A stretch of DNA of 64,000 bases from Candidatus Amarobacillus elongatus. Lineage in GTDB: Bacteria > Chloroflexota > Dehalococcoidia > Tepidiformales > Tepidiformaceae. The translations under genes were made by a program, and so were the position numbers. How positions within the stretch are numbered: the stretch's first letter is position 1; the number at the start of each line of letters is the position of its first letter. Shown in pieces: positions 1 to 8,451 of the stretch. The stretch is taken from the NCBI GenBank assembly GCA_016703545.1, contig JADJBX010000006.1:124001-188000 (forward strand), written 5' to 3'. Below the pieces are notes generated by a model. It was not told the origin of the DNA and did no database searches. It saw nothing but the letters and a program-made list of their open reading frames with translations.

Positions 1-1062
1 CGCACCCGGCACCGGCGACCCCGGGATCGCGCCCGCTTCGAAGATCATGCGCGCGTCAGCGGCGGTGATCCGGCCCTCGCGGGTCACGCCCATCTTCAGG
101 TGGACGTACGCCGGGGAGGCCGGGCCCATCGCCTCGAACACCTCGGTGCGGCTCACCGTCAGCTTCACCGGGCGGCCGCACTTCATCGAAAGCAGTGCCG
201 CCACCGGTTCGATGGTGATGTTCAGCTTCGCGCCGAACCCGCCGCCGATCTCCGCCGGCACCACCTTCACCTGTCCCGGCGAAAGCTTCAGCACCGCCGC
301 CGTGTTGTCGCGAATGGCGAACGGCCCCTGCGTCGAGGTCCAGATCGTGAGGTGCTGGTCCGCGCTCCAGAAGGCGGTCGCGCTCTGCGGTTCCAGGTAC
401 CCCTGGTGCGCCGCCGTCGTGTGGTAGTCCCGCTCGAGGATGATGTCCGCGAGTTCGAAGCCGTTCGCGAGGTCGCCCAGTTCCATGACGAACGTGGTGG
501 CGATGTTCGATTGCGGCGCATCCTCGCCCGGCGCGCTGATGCCGCCCGCGCGCGTCGTCCGGCTCGTATTCGTCATCAGACCGTCGATCACGATGGGCGA
601 GTCGGGCTTCATCGCCTCCAGTGCGTCGAGCACGGGCGGCAGCACCTCGTAACGGACGTCGATGAGCGCCAGCGCCTCTTCGGCCCGGTAGGGCGAATCG
701 GCGGCGACGGCGGCGATGGCGTGCCCCCGGAACCAGGCTTTGTCGCGCGCCATCAGGTGGCGGCTCAGCAGCCCCATGTTCGCCATCGCCCCTTCGGTCT
801 GCTCCCGGAGGATCGCCGTCACCTCGGGGAAGTCCTTCCCCGTGACCACCGCGAACACGCCCGGGAGCGCCTCCGCCTTGCTCGTGTCGACCGAAAGGAT
901 GCGCGCGTGCGCGTGCGGCGAACGCAGGATGCGGGCGTGCAGGTGGCCCGGGACCTGCACGTCATTCGCGTACTTCGCCCGGCCCGTGACCTTATCGATG
1001 CCGTCGTGCCGGATGGGGCGCGTGCCTACCACCCGGAAGGGCGGCCTGTCCGTCGTCGTCAA
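1..1062 (-). CDS. Xanthine dehydrogenase-family molybdopterin-binding (large) subunit, partial
   Basis: The coding frame is open from a TTG at 1062 to the left edge, so about 354 N-terminal residues are present and the C-terminus is outside the window. The start is supported by GAGG about 10 bases upstream. The N-terminus carries the usual family pattern (RHDG-D-KVTGRAKY, then RSPHAHARI) of the aldehyde oxidase/xanthine dehydrogenase a/b hammerhead domain. Further on, EIGGGFGAK matches the glycine-rich molybdopterin-contact segment, followed by LTVSRTEVF. Proteins of this family bind Mo-pterin cytosine dinucleotide and hydroxylate purines, aldehydes, CO or aromatic substrates together with FAD and 2Fe-2S subunits. 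Those partner subunits are not visible here, so the substrate cannot be assigned. Confidence 0.9.
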   Translation of the reverse strand, partial: MTTTDRPPFRVVGTRPIRHDGIDKVTGRAKYANDVQVPGHLHARILRSPHAHARILSVDTSKAEALPGVFAVVTGKDFPEVTAILREQTEGAMANMGLLSRHLMARDKAWFRGHAIAAVAADSPYRAEEALALIDVRYEVLPPVLDALEAMKPDSPIVIDGLMTNTSRTTRAGGISAPGEDAPQSNIATTFVMELGDLANGFELADIILERDYHTTAAHQGYLEPQSATAFWSADQHLTIWTSTQGPFAIRDNTAAVLKLSPGQVKVVPAEIGGGFGAKLNITIEPVAALLSMKCGRPVKLTVSRTEVFEAMGPASPAYVHLKMGVTREGRITAADARMIFEAGAIPGSPVPGA

Positions 1063-1145
1063 TGCTGGGGACCTCGCTCGTGAAGGATGAGTGTGCGCCG
1101 ATTCTAGCGCGCGGCCGCAAGCACGCCCCCGGCGCTCCCCATGCC

Positions 1146-1151
1146 TACAAT
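1146..1151 (+). promoter_or_regulatory. Leaderless -10 box for the glyoxalase gene
   Basis: TACAAT ends exactly six bases before the ATG at 1158. There is no Shine-Dalgarno sequence, so the transcript probably begins at or next to the start codon. Confidence 0.6.
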
Positions 1152-1157
1152 GGCGGT

Positions 1158-1523
1158 ATGACCATCCACGGCATCGCCCACGTGCAGGTCGCGATCACGC
1201 CCGGCGGCGAGGACGCGGCGCGCGCCTTCTACGGCGGCCTCCTCGGCCTCGCCGAGGTGCCGAAGCCGCCGTCGCTCGCCGATCGGGGGGGCTGCTGGTT
1301 CGCCTGCGGACCGCAGGAGATCCACTGTGGCGTCGAGGACGAGGTCGCTCCCTCCAAGCGCCACCCGGCGCTGCTCACGGACGAACTCGAGGCGCTCAGG
1401 GCCCGCCTTGAGGCCGCCGGTGTGCGCACGGCGGTCGACCGCGAACTGCCCGGGTACCGCCGCTTCTACGCGTACGACCCCTTCGGCAACCGCCTCGAGC
1501 TGCTTCAGCCGGTGGCCGGGTGA
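1158..1523 (+). CDS. Glyoxalase/bleomycin-resistance (VOC) family protein
   Basis: A 121-residue single VOC domain. It opens with GIAHVQVAITPGGEDAARAFYGGLLGL, the typical first beta-alpha-beta unit, and ends with FYAYDPFGNRLELLQ, the typical DPFGNxLE strand with the metal-site Glu. Start chosen at ATG 1158 because a TACAAT box lies six bases upstream and homologues begin at this point; an upstream in-frame ATG at 1062 would add 32 residues unlike the family. Its stop overlaps the next gene's GTG (GTGA), so the two are co-transcribed and probably translationally coupled. VOC proteins isomerise or ring-open small metabolites or bind drugs; the substrate is unknown. Confidence 0.85.
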   Translation: MTIHGIAHVQVAITPGGEDAARAFYGGLLGLAEVPKPPSLADRGGCWFACGPQEIHCGVEDEVAPSKRHPALLTDELEALRARLEAAGVRTAVDRELPGYRRFYAYDPFGNRLELLQPVAG

Positions 1524-2395
1524 CGTACCGCGGCCGCGACTTCACGGTGCGCCGCTTCGCCGCCGAGGATGCCCCGGCGGCCGACGCCATCCTGCGCGCC
1601 GCCTTCGATGGCTGCGAGGCCGAGTACCCGGAGGCCACCGCCGCCGTCGCCCGCGGCCTCGCGATGCTCGCGCAGACGGGGCATAACCTGCTGGTGGCGG
1701 AGGCCGGCCGGCGGCTCGCCGCCGTCGTCCGCTGGCGCGCCGAGGATGGCGTCGCCACGATCGATCTGCTCGCCTCGGGCATTCCCGGCGCGGGCCGGGC
1801 CCTCCTGCGTGGCGTCGAGCGTACCCTCCAGGAGAACGCCGTCCGCTACGCCCGCCTCGCGGCGCCCGAGGGCACGCTGCTGGAGGACCTGTTCCGCCGT
1901 CACGGCTACACCCCCGTTGGGCGCTCCCAACCCCCTCCCGGCGGCCCCGTGATGGTCACGCTCGAACGCCGCCTGCCGCTGCTGACCGTGCGCGAACAGC
2001 GCCGCGAGGACGCCGAGGCCATCGCCACGCTCACGGGCGAGGACCCATGGCCGTTCACGCAGGGACGCCGCCCCGGCTGGTTCGTCCTCGCCGATGGCGA
2101 CCGCGTCGTCGGCGCCGTCTCCGTGCGCGAGAATGGCCGCGGCCTCGCGCGCGTTCGCACCCCCGCCCTCGCGCCGGGCTACACCGGCCGCGCCCTCGAG
2201 GTGTGGATGGCCGAACGCGCCGCCCTCCACGCCGAAACCGACGGCGCCCTCACCGTCGCCCTCGATGCCACGCCCGCACTCGAGGCGCTCCGCCGCGAAT
2301 TCGAGGAGCGCCGCTGGTTCCTCGAAGGGCAGACCTTCGTGAAACACCTCGGCGCGCCCCGCACCCCGGGCGATGACGCCGGCGAGGACGATTAG
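1520..2395 (+). CDS. GNAT-type N-acetyltransferase-like protein (two-lobed)
   Basis: 291 residues beginning at a GTG that overlaps the preceding TGA. Residues ~6-110 look like a first GNAT lobe (VRRFAAEDAPAADAILRAAF, then a hydrophobic strand LLVAEAGRRLAAVV). Residues ~155-280 look like a second, weaker lobe starting LTVREQRREDAEAIATL. Neither lobe shows a clear Q/RxxGxG/A acetyl-CoA loop, so activity is uncertain. The strict overlap with the VOC gene suggests the pair acts in one process, but nothing identifies the acceptor. A non-catalytic GNAT-fold protein is the main alternative. Confidence 0.65.
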   Translation: MTYRGRDFTVRRFAAEDAPAADAILRAAFDGCEAEYPEATAAVARGLAMLAQTGHNLLVAEAGRRLAAVVRWRAEDGVATIDLLASGIPGAGRALLRGVERTLQENAVRYARLAAPEGTLLEDLFRRHGYTPVGRSQPPPGGPVMVTLERRLPLLTVREQRREDAEAIATLTGEDPWPFTQGRRPGWFVLADGDRVVGAVSVRENGRGLARVRTPALAPGYTGRALEVWMAERAALHAETDGALTVALDATPALEALRREFEERRWFLEGQTFVKHLGAPRTPGDDAGEDD

Positions 2396-2404
2396 CGCCC
2401 TTCG

Positions 2405-2980
2405 TCAGCCTGCGGCCGGCGACGTGGCCACGGTGGCGGCAATCACATGCGCGGCGACGTCCTTCGCGAAGTGGTCGACCGCGTCCCAGTCGGTCAGGTC
2501 GTAGTCACGGTGCGTGTCCGTGAGACCGGGGAAGTCGTGCGCGGCGATGCGCTTCATCGCGAACCGCTTGATCCACCCATAGCGCGTGTACAGCAGCGCG
2601 CCGCCGAGCAGGGCGACCATGTCCGGGTGCCAGCCGGTCTGCGCGAAGAAGGCGTCGGCGTTTTCGCCCGCCCGTGCGAGATGCGCTTCATCGTGCACGG
2701 CCGCGGTCATGCTCACCGAGAAGAAGCCGTTCGGCATCGCCCCCAGCGCGACCGCGTGCTCCTTCGTCCATGAGCCGAGCGCCTTGCCGAACTTCCCCAC
2801 GTGCACCGAACCGCCGACGAGGACGGCATCGAAGCCATCGAGCGTGGCGGGAGCCGCCTCCACCTCGCGGATGACGGGGTCGCAGCCGGCCTCGCCCAGC
2901 CGGTCGGCGATGCGGTGGGCGATGTCCGTCGTGTGCCCCTCGCCTGTCTGGTAGATGATGGCGACGCGTGGTCCGGCCAT
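2405..2980 (-). CDS. Flavodoxin-domain protein, HemG-like protoporphyrinogen oxidase
   Basis: 191 residues starting at ATG 2980 with GGGAGG upstream. The N-terminus IIYQTGEGHTTDIA is the flavodoxin phosphate-binding loop (consensus TxTGNTxxxA). The C-terminal pattern GALLYTRYGWIKRF ... TDTHRDYDLTDWDAVDHFA closely follows E. coli HemG, the menaquinone-dependent protoporphyrinogen IX dehydrogenase (from memory, not aligned by software). HemG converts protoporphyrinogen IX to protoporphyrin IX in haem synthesis. No other haem genes are nearby, so a general flavodoxin role remains possible. Confidence 0.75.
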   Translation of the reverse strand: MAGPRVAIIYQTGEGHTTDIAHRIADRLGEAGCDPVIREVEAAPATLDGFDAVLVGGSVHVGKFGKALGSWTKEHAVALGAMPNGFFSVSMTAAVHDEAHLARAGENADAFFAQTGWHPDMVALLGGALLYTRYGWIKRFAMKRIAAHDFPGLTDTHRDYDLTDWDAVDHFAKDVAAHVIAATVATSPAAG

Positions 2981-3136
2981 CGGAACCTCCCGGGGCGCAT
3001 GCGCCCGCGATCCCATGCTCGCGCCGCCGCCCGGGCCGGGGCAGGAACAACGGCCCCACGGCCATGCGCCGAACGTCGCGATTCCGCGTCACCCTCGCGG
3101 TGGTGGGCCGGGGGATGCGGCACGGCGCCGCGGACC

Positions 3137-3142
3137 TACACT
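3137..3142 (+). promoter_or_regulatory. Leaderless -10 box for the SDR gene
   Basis: TACACT with seven bases to the ATG at 3150 and no Shine-Dalgarno sequence. Confidence 0.55.
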
Positions 3143-3149
3143 GGCGCGC

Positions 3150-3910
3150 ATGACCTACTCCGCACCCTCCCTCCCCGACGGTTCCCGTCCCGTCGCCGTG
3201 GTCACCGGCGCCAGCTCCGGCATCGGCGCCGCCGCCCGCGCGCGCTTGCCGCAGCCGGGTTCGATGTCGTCCTCGGCGCGCGCCGCTTCGACCGCATCGC
3301 CACGCTCGCCGCCGAGATCGGCGGCCGCGCCATCGCCCTCGATGTCGCCGACCGCGCCTCCGTGGAGGCGTTCGTGGCCGGGGTCCCGCGGCTCAACGTG
3401 CTCGTGAACAACGCCGGCGGCGCGCTCGGCCTGGACCCCATCGCCGAATCCGTCGACGAGCAGTGGCGCACGATGTGGGAGGCGAACGTCTTCGGGCTCA
3501 TGCTCATGACACGCGCCTGCCTGCCGAAGCTCGAAGCGTCCGGCGCGGGCCACATCGTGAACATCGGCTCCATCGCCGGCCTCGAGTCCTACCCCGGCGG
3601 CGCGGGCTATACCAGCGTCAAACACGGCGTCGTCGCGATCACCGAGACCCTTCGCCTCGAGCTCCTTGGCAAGCCGATTCGCGTCACCGAGATCGACCCC
3701 GGCATGGTCGAAACCGAGTTCAGCCTCGTCCGCTTCGATGGCGACGCGGAACGCGCCGGCAGCGTGTACCGGGGGCTGACCCCGCTCGTCGCCGAGGATA
3801 TTGCCGACTGCATCGCGTGGGTCGTCACGCGCCCCGCGCACGTCAACATCGACACCATGCGCGTCACGCCCCGCGCCCAGGCACGGGCCACGATCGTCCA
3901 CCGGGAGTAG
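3150..3910 (+). CDS. SDR-family oxidoreductase (frameshifted)
   Basis: Short-chain dehydrogenase with the NAD(P) motif TGASSGIG near residue 19, NNAGG, and the catalytic Ser and YTSVK (YxxxK). The N-terminal segment and the rest are in different frames; the break lies in the CGCGCGCG run at 3237-3244. Adding one base there restores the family spacing GIGAA-ARALAAAGF, so a one-base deletion (sequencing or real) is the simplest reading. The C-terminal part keeps PGMVETEF and a normal end, giving about 253 residues. The best matches by pattern are YdfG-like serine/3-hydroxy acid dehydrogenases. The substrate is unknown. Confidence 0.8.
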
Positions 3911-3920
3911 GGCGCCGGGG

Positions 3921-4127
3921 TCAGGTCGCGGCGAACATCACCTGCAGCGGTTCGCCTTCCGGCTGCTGGATCACCACACGCGAAGGGCGGTTCTCCTGCG
4001 CCCATTCGAACGCCATGCGGCGTGCGTCCCCCAGTGATGGGAAGAGGACACCCGCCGGGGAGTCCGCCCCCACCGCCTCCCAGCCGAGCCCGTGCACCCG
4101 CACGATGACCGTCGGGACCGGGACCAT
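3921..4127 (-). CDS. Small DUF2188-like protein
   Basis: 68 residues from ATG 4127, which has GGAGG five bases upstream; a longer GTG start at 4193 lacks an RBS. The sequence reads as a compact alpha/beta unit: beta (TVIVRVHGLGWEAVG), then GDARRMAFEWAQENRPSRVVIQQPEG. This resembles the DUF2188 pattern of a Trp strand, a helix and a terminal strand. The function of that family is not known. The gene is alone on this strand and converges with the SDR gene. Confidence 0.5.
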   Translation of the reverse strand: MVPVPTVIVRVHGLGWEAVGADSPAGVLFPSLGDARRMAFEWAQENRPSRVVIQQPEGEPLQVMFAAT

Positions 4128-4193
4128 TCGAGCCTCCAGCTCCGGGGGGCGCCGGATGGAATAGGTTTCGTCGATACCCTCCTCGCGGCGCAC

Positions 4194-4399
4194 CTATTTC
4201 TCAACCCCATTGCAATTTGATAACGAAAGTTCACATGTTTATCCGTGTTTTCGAAATCGAATGGCGCCGGGGGTATCGCAGCGAACCTCCGTCCCCGCCC
4301 CCGGCCGTTCGACCGGTCTCCCGGTGGCGCGTCCGACCGGACAGTCCAGCGGCGCGCCCGCGGGCTATACTCCTGGCGGCGGGAGGAAGAGGGTCGGCC
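4194..4399. other. AT-richer divergent intergenic region
   Basis: About 65 bases (4196-4260) are strikingly AT-rich for this window, then composition returns to normal. A TATACT box at 4366-4371 followed by GGAGG (4382-4386) belongs to the rightward gene. No conserved protein or RNA was recognised in the AT-rich part. Confidence 0.4.
4366..4371 (+). promoter_or_regulatory. -10 box (TATACT) of the exported protein gene
   Basis: TATACT lies 28 bases before ATG 4400, with purine-rich GGAGGAAGAGGG between, which is a normal leadered layout. No clear -35 is seen. Confidence 0.5.
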
Positions 4400-5151
4400 A
4401 TGATGGGATTCGCGCGCAGGGGCGTCCTGCTCGGCGTGAGCCTGTCCGCGGCGCTCGGTGTGAGTATCGCCGCGGCCCAATCGAGCCCCACCGCCTCGCC
4501 GTCTCCCGCGGCATCCACCGGCACTCCCGCAGCTCCCGCCGGTACGCTTCCGCCCGGCACGGGTACCCCCGCACCCACGAGCAGCCCGGCCGCGGCGCCC
4601 TCGCCCGCGGGCACGCCGTGGCCCGCCCCGGCCGATGTCCGCGTCACCGTCACCGCCTCGCTGGTGGATGCGAACGGCCGGCCCGTTCCCCCGGACCAGC
4701 GGCCCCCGACGCCGTGACCGTCAGCTGGCAGGTGCTGCCGGGCTACACGGGAGTGTTCGAAGTGCAGCGCGCCATCGTCCCCCGCGGCGCGCGCGGGCGA
4801 ACCTGGACCGCACTCGCCACCGTGCCCGCATCGGCGGCGGCCGCCGGCCGCGCCTCCACCAACGGGCCCCGTCCCGCCCTCGAGGACGGCCAGCGCTGCT
4901 ACCGCGTGCGGACCGTCATCAACGGCGAGACCGGCCCCTACTCGGCGGAAGCCTGCACCGTCCTCGCGCCGGTGAGCGGCGGCGCCACCCCGCGCGTGCC
5001 CGTCACCACCACGCCCATGCCACCGGGGACCGGTACCGGCACCCCCGGCCGCCCCATCGGCTGGTTCGAAGTGGCCTGCGCCGCGCTCGGGGCACTCGGA
5101 ATCGCCGCCGCATCCACGGTGGCGGCAGGCACGCGCCTGGGAAGGAAGTAG
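4400..5151 (+). CDS. Exported fibronectin-like protein with C-terminal membrane anchor (frameshifted)
   Basis: A signal peptide (RRGVLLGVSLSAALGVSIAAAQ) is followed by a Ser/Pro/Thr/Ala-rich linker to about residue 75. A beta-rich domain resembling fibronectin III follows (VTVSWQVLPGYTGVFEVQRA ... CYRVRTVINGETGPYSAEAC). After a second Pro/Thr linker comes a hydrophobic helix ending GTRLGRK. The linker frame stops at 4717 while the fibronectin-like part reads in another frame; the switch lies near 4688-4706, within the GGCCCCCGAC run. The architecture matches other surface proteins in this window, anchored through a C-terminal helix. The ligand is unknown. Confidence 0.65.
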
Positions 5152-5152
5152 G

Positions 5153-6307
5153 TCAGGCTGCTTCCACGGAAGCCGGGATCGCCGGCGCCGGTGACGCTTT
5201 TCCCGGCTCGTGCGCCCGCAGCCATCGCTCCAGCGGCTGCTCCACGAGGTGGTACAGCAGCGCGCTCGCGGCGATGGCGATGACGCTCGCGAGCGCGAGC
5301 CAGCCGAGGTTCGTCCACATCGCCCGGTAGTGCGTGCCGAACACTTCCATGAGCGCGTAGATGATCGTCGCATGCACCAGGTACAGCGCGTACGACCATT
5401 CGCCCAGCCGCACCATCGGCTTCCAGCGAAGGACCGAGGGCCGCGCCTCGAGGTCCAGGCGGGCCGCCGCCACGATCACGAGACCGTAGAGCAGCGGCAG
5501 GATTGCGTACCCGGCGCTGCCCGTGCGCGCGAGCATCGCCGCATCGAGCGTGCGCGGCCCAACCACGTACGTGAACACGAACCACCCCGCGAGCAGCGCC
5601 GTCGCGGGGAGCAGCCCCAGCGGCGCCCGGTACCCTCGCGCCGTCAGCACTGCCAGCACGACGCCGAGCGCGAATTCGCCCAGGCGGAACGGCGGCGCGA
5701 TGTACAGCAGCCAGCCGGTGAATTCGCCCGGCCACCCCAGGGCGATTTGCGCCACGGCCGCCATCGCCGCGAGGAAGGCGCCGCCACCAATGGCCAGCGC
5801 CAGGCTGCGCGCCGCCAGCACCCGCCGGATGGCGAGGGGATGGAGCGCGTAGAAGAAGAGTTCGCACGAAAGGGACCAGGCCGCCGGGTTGCCCGCGAAG
5901 TAGATGCCCGGCACGAACGTCCACGCCTGCAGCAGCCCCAGCGAGAGCAGCACCGGCCCCCATGCCACGGGCTCGCCTTGCATTGCATAAAACACGGGCA
6001 GGGCGATGAGCGTGGTCAGCACGTGCAGCGGCACGATGCGCGCGAACCGCCGCCAGTAGAACGGCCGCGGCGCGTCCGACGGCCGGAACGACCACGTCAG
6101 CACGAACCCGGAGAGCACGAAGAAGAAGGTCACGCCGGTGGCGCCGAACCCTTCGAAGTGCACGAGCACGGGCAGGCGCGCGAAGTTCGTGACGTGGTGA
6201 AGCAGCACGAAGTAGGCCGCGAAGAAGCGCAGCCCCGTGAGCGAATCGAGCCGCGCATGCAACGGCGCCGGCCCATGCCGTAATGGATTTGCAATTCCCC
6301 GCGTCAC
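5153..6307 (-). CDS. Acyltransferase 3 family membrane protein (OafA/YrhL-like)
   Basis: 384 residues with about ten hydrophobic helices. Family landmarks are visible: LDSLTGLRFFAAYFVLLHH at the start (the RxxAxxxVxxxH-type helix), FFFVLSGFVLTW, FYWRRFARIVPLH, and WSLSCELFFYALHP. Such proteins transfer acyl groups, usually acetyl, to exported polysaccharides, lipids or peptidoglycan. The GTG at 6307 has TACACT seven bases upstream, which fits a leaderless start. It stands alone and converges with the fibronectin-like gene, leaving one base between stops. The acceptor is unknown. Confidence 0.9.
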   Translation of the reverse strand: MTRGIANPLRHGPAPLHARLDSLTGLRFFAAYFVLLHHVTNFARLPVLVHFEGFGATGVTFFFVLSGFVLTWSFRPSDAPRPFYWRRFARIVPLHVLTTLIALPVFYAMQGEPVAWGPVLLSLGLLQAWTFVPGIYFAGNPAAWSLSCELFFYALHPLAIRRVLAARSLALAIGGGAFLAAMAAVAQIALGWPGEFTGWLLYIAPPFRLGEFALGVVLAVLTARGYRAPLGLLPATALLAGWFVFTYVVGPRTLDAAMLARTGSAGYAILPLLYGLVIVAAARLDLEARPSVLRWKPMVRLGEWSYALYLVHATIIYALMEVFGTHYRAMWTNLGWLALASVIAIAASALLYHLVEQPLERWLRAHEPGKASPAPAIPASVEAA

Positions 6308-6314
6308 CGAGCGC

Positions 6315-6320
6315 AGTGTA
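6315..6320 (-). promoter_or_regulatory. Leaderless -10 box for the acyltransferase gene
   Basis: On the minus strand TACACT lies seven bases before GTG 6307. Confidence 0.55.
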
Positions 6321-6418
6321 GGCGCGCCTCGCGCTCCCCGTCACCGCCCCCCGCCCGGAAGTTCACGACTTCCCGCTCTTATGGCGCTCCCGCCCCGTGC
6401 CCGCCCGTTCGCCCGCGG

Positions 6419-6424
6419 TATCCT
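6419..6424 (+). promoter_or_regulatory. Leaderless -10 box for the methyltransferase gene
   Basis: TATCCT, six bases before GTG 6431; no Shine-Dalgarno sequence. Confidence 0.55.
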
Positions 6425-6430
6425 CGTCCC

Positions 6431-7186
6431 GTGGCCGACACGGGCGCTCCCCGGAACCTGTACGACGATGCCGCGTTCTTCGCGGGCTACTCGCGGCTCG
6501 CGCGTTTCGGCGATGGCTGGTCCGCCGCGTTTGAGCACACGGCATTCATGTCGCTGCTGCCGTCTCCGGCGGGGAGCCGCGTCCTCGACCTCGGCTGCGG
6601 CGCCGGTCAGCTCGTGGCGCACCTCGCCACGGAGGGCGCGCGCCTCGCCGTCGGCGTCGACCTCTCCCGCCGCATGCTCGCCCTCGCCCGCGAGCGCGCC
6701 GGCGGGATGCCCGTGAGCTTCGTCCGGGCGGCCATCGAGGGGGTTGCCTTCGCCCCCGCCAGCTTCGACCTCGTACTCAGCTCCCTCGCCGTCCACTACG
6801 TCCCCGATTGGGAGGGGCTGTGCGCGCGCATCGCCGCCTGGCTCGCGCCGGGCGGCGTCTTCGTCTACTCGACGGAGCACCCCGTCTACCTCTCGCGCGC
6901 CACCGCCGAGGGCTGGCTCCCCGCTGCCGCCGGCATCCCGAACGCCTGGGCGCTCTCCCGCTACGGCGAGGAGGGCGAACGCACCGAGCGCTGGATCGTC
7001 GATGGCGTGCGCAAGTACCACCGCATGGTGTCCACGCAGCTCAACGCTCTCATCGGCGCCGGGTTCGTGGTCGAACGGGTGCTCGAACCGATGCCGGACG
7101 CGGCGATGCTCGCGCGCAGGCCCGATTGGGCGATTGAATCCAACCGCCCGTTCGCGCTGCTCGTGTGCGCGCGCCTGTCGCGCTAA
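6431..7186 (+). CDS. Class I SAM-dependent methyltransferase
   Basis: 251 residues. Motif I is VLDLGCGAGQL (residues ~51-61), motif II ends in GVDLS, and post-II motifs include FDLVLSSLAVHYVPD and LAPGGVFVYSTEHP, as in the methyltransferase-11 group. The length and the C-terminal half (HRMVSTQLNALIGAGFVVERVLEP) fit small-molecule methyltransferases of the UbiE/Tam sort. The GTG start is set by the TATCCT box six bases upstream. No pathway neighbours, so the acceptor is unknown. Confidence 0.88.
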   Translation: MADTGAPRNLYDDAAFFAGYSRLARFGDGWSAAFEHTAFMSLLPSPAGSRVLDLGCGAGQLVAHLATEGARLAVGVDLSRRMLALARERAGGMPVSFVRAAIEGVAFAPASFDLVLSSLAVHYVPDWEGLCARIAAWLAPGGVFVYSTEHPVYLSRATAEGWLPAAAGIPNAWALSRYGEEGERTERWIVDGVRKYHRMVSTQLNALIGAGFVVERVLEPMPDAAMLARRPDWAIESNRPFALLVCARLSR

Positions 7187-7202
7187 CCGGGGACTGCCGC
7201 GC

Positions 7203-7445
7203 TTAGTCCGCCCAGTCGGGCTTGCGGATCTGCGAGCGCTCGCGGCGGGCCACCCCGCGCGCGAAGTCCTCGTTCGCCTTGTGCACGTAGTCGAACATGT
7301 CGTCCGTGCCCAGCTTCATCTTGGAGCTGCGCCAGCGCTTCAGCATGGCCCGGTCCTTATCGCTCAGACCGGCCTCTTCGGCGATCCGGTTGATGATGAC
7401 CGTCAAGGCCTCGGCGAGTTCGTCGTCGTTGAACTTCACTTCCAT
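7203..7445 (-). CDS. Small conserved-looking protein, paralogue of its upstream neighbour
   Basis: 80 charged residues with no signal or membrane helix. Shared with the 83-residue protein upstream are a central LKRWRS (IRRWRS there) and a C-terminal FARGVARR (FARRVKS there), separated by similar helices. This is the last gene of an apparent three-gene operon, 15 bases after the 83-residue gene. I do not recognise a family. The all-helical look and Trp-Arg core suggest a small protein-binding module. Confidence 0.55.
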   Translation of the reverse strand: MEVKFNDDELAEALTVIINRIAEEAGLSDKDRAMLKRWRSSKMKLGTDDMFDYVHKANEDFARGVARRERSQIRKPDWAD

Positions 7446-7460
7446 TGCGTCTTCCCCCGC

Positions 7461-7712
7461 CTACTTCTTCACCGTCTCGTACCAGCCCTTGGACTTCACG
7501 CGGCGCGCGAACTTCGCATCGAGATGCTTGTTCATCGCCTTGTTCAGGTCGTCCGTGAGCTCGGCGATTTCGGCACTGGATTCCGGCCGGTTCGACCGCC
7601 AGCGGCGAATCAGCTCCTTCGCCTCTTCCGAAATATCGGCGTTATCGATCGCGACGGCGCTGGTCACCATCATCAGCGACCAGGCCTCCGCTTCTTCCAA
7701 AAGCACAAACAT
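7461..7712 (-). CDS. Small conserved-looking protein in crotonase operon
   Basis: 83 residues, starting ATG 7712, only three bases after the stop of the crotonase-like gene. The first 25 residues are more hydrophobic (EAEAWSLMMVTSAVAIDNA). The rest is charged and helical, with IRRWRS and FARRVKSKGW motifs that recur in the next gene. Two adjacent divergent copies suggest a tandem duplication. The function is unknown; the tight spacing implies joint expression with the crotonase. Confidence 0.55.
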   Translation of the reverse strand: MFVLLEEAEAWSLMMVTSAVAIDNADISEEAKELIRRWRSNRPESSAEIAELTDDLNKAMNKHLDAKFARRVKSKGWYETVKK

Positions 7713-7715
7713 CCG

Positions 7716-8348
7716 TTACTCCCCTGTAAACACCGGTGCGCGCTTTTCGAGGAATGCTCGCACGCCCTCGGCGCGATCTTTCGTGGTCTGGAGCAGCAAG
7801 GTCAAATCGGTCTCGAACCGCAACGCCTGCTCCAGCGGTTGCGGCAGCCCCCGCCACACGGCTTCCTTGCCCAGCCGCGTCGCGATCGGCCCCCGGCCGG
7901 CGATCACCGCCGCCAGCCGCGCGGCTTCCGCCACCGCCCCGCCCGGCCCCGTCAACGCCGAGACGATGCCGTGCGCGAACGCCTCCCCCGCGGAAATACG
8001 ACCGTGGGCCCCCCGTTGGATGGCCGCTGCGCGTGCGCTCGCGGGCTCGGGCAGCTCCAGCCAGGCGCCTTCGCCCGCCACGCGGATGTCGGCCGCGAGC
8101 GCCAGCGCCGCCGCCCCGCCCGCGACTTCGCCCTCGAGCGCGGCCACGATCGGCACCGGGAACCAGCGCTCGACCCACTCGGCGTCATCGCCGCCGCCCC
8201 GGCCCCCGCCATCGAGCACGAGGACCACCGCGCGCGTCGCGTACCCCTCCGTGAGGCCGTCGAGGGCTGCCCGCAGCGCGCCCGGCTCCGCCTCCGCCGC
8301 GCCCTCCGCCGTGACCACGAAGCCATCCCGCCGCAGTGTCAGCGTCAT
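7716..8348 (-). CDS. Enoyl-CoA hydratase/isomerase-like protein, short and divergent
   Basis: 210 residues, against about 260 for typical crotonases. Recognisable elements are VPIVAALEGEVAGGAAALALAADIRVAGEGAWLELPE, corresponding to the PxIAAxxGxxxGGGxxLALxxD oxyanion-hole segment. At the C-terminus GPIATRLGKEAVWRGLPQPLEQAL matches xPLAxxxxKxAxxxG. The N-terminal region that normally carries the first oxyanion-hole NH (A-G-D) is reduced to glycine/aspartate-rich sequence, so full hydratase activity is doubtful. The start ATG has TAGGCT six bases upstream. Confidence 0.75.
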   Translation of the reverse strand: MTLTLRRDGFVVTAEGAAEAEPGALRAALDGLTEGYATRAVVLVLDGGGRGGGDDAEWVERWFPVPIVAALEGEVAGGAAALALAADIRVAGEGAWLELPEPASARAAAIQRGAHGRISAGEAFAHGIVSALTGPGGAVAEAARLAAVIAGRGPIATRLGKEAVWRGLPQPLEQALRFETDLTLLLQTTKDRAEGVRAFLEKRAPVFTGE

Positions 8349-8354
8349 CGCACC

Positions 8355-8360
8355 AGCCTA
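8355..8360 (-). promoter_or_regulatory. Leaderless -10 box for the crotonase operon
   Basis: TAGGCT on the minus strand, six bases before ATG 8348. Confidence 0.55.
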
Positions 8361-8451
8361 CGGCACCGGCGCCGGTTGCGGGCGATGGCGACTGGCCGGA
8401 GAATTGGCACGAAATTCACCGTCCGCCCGGCGCAGCCGGCGAGGGATCACC

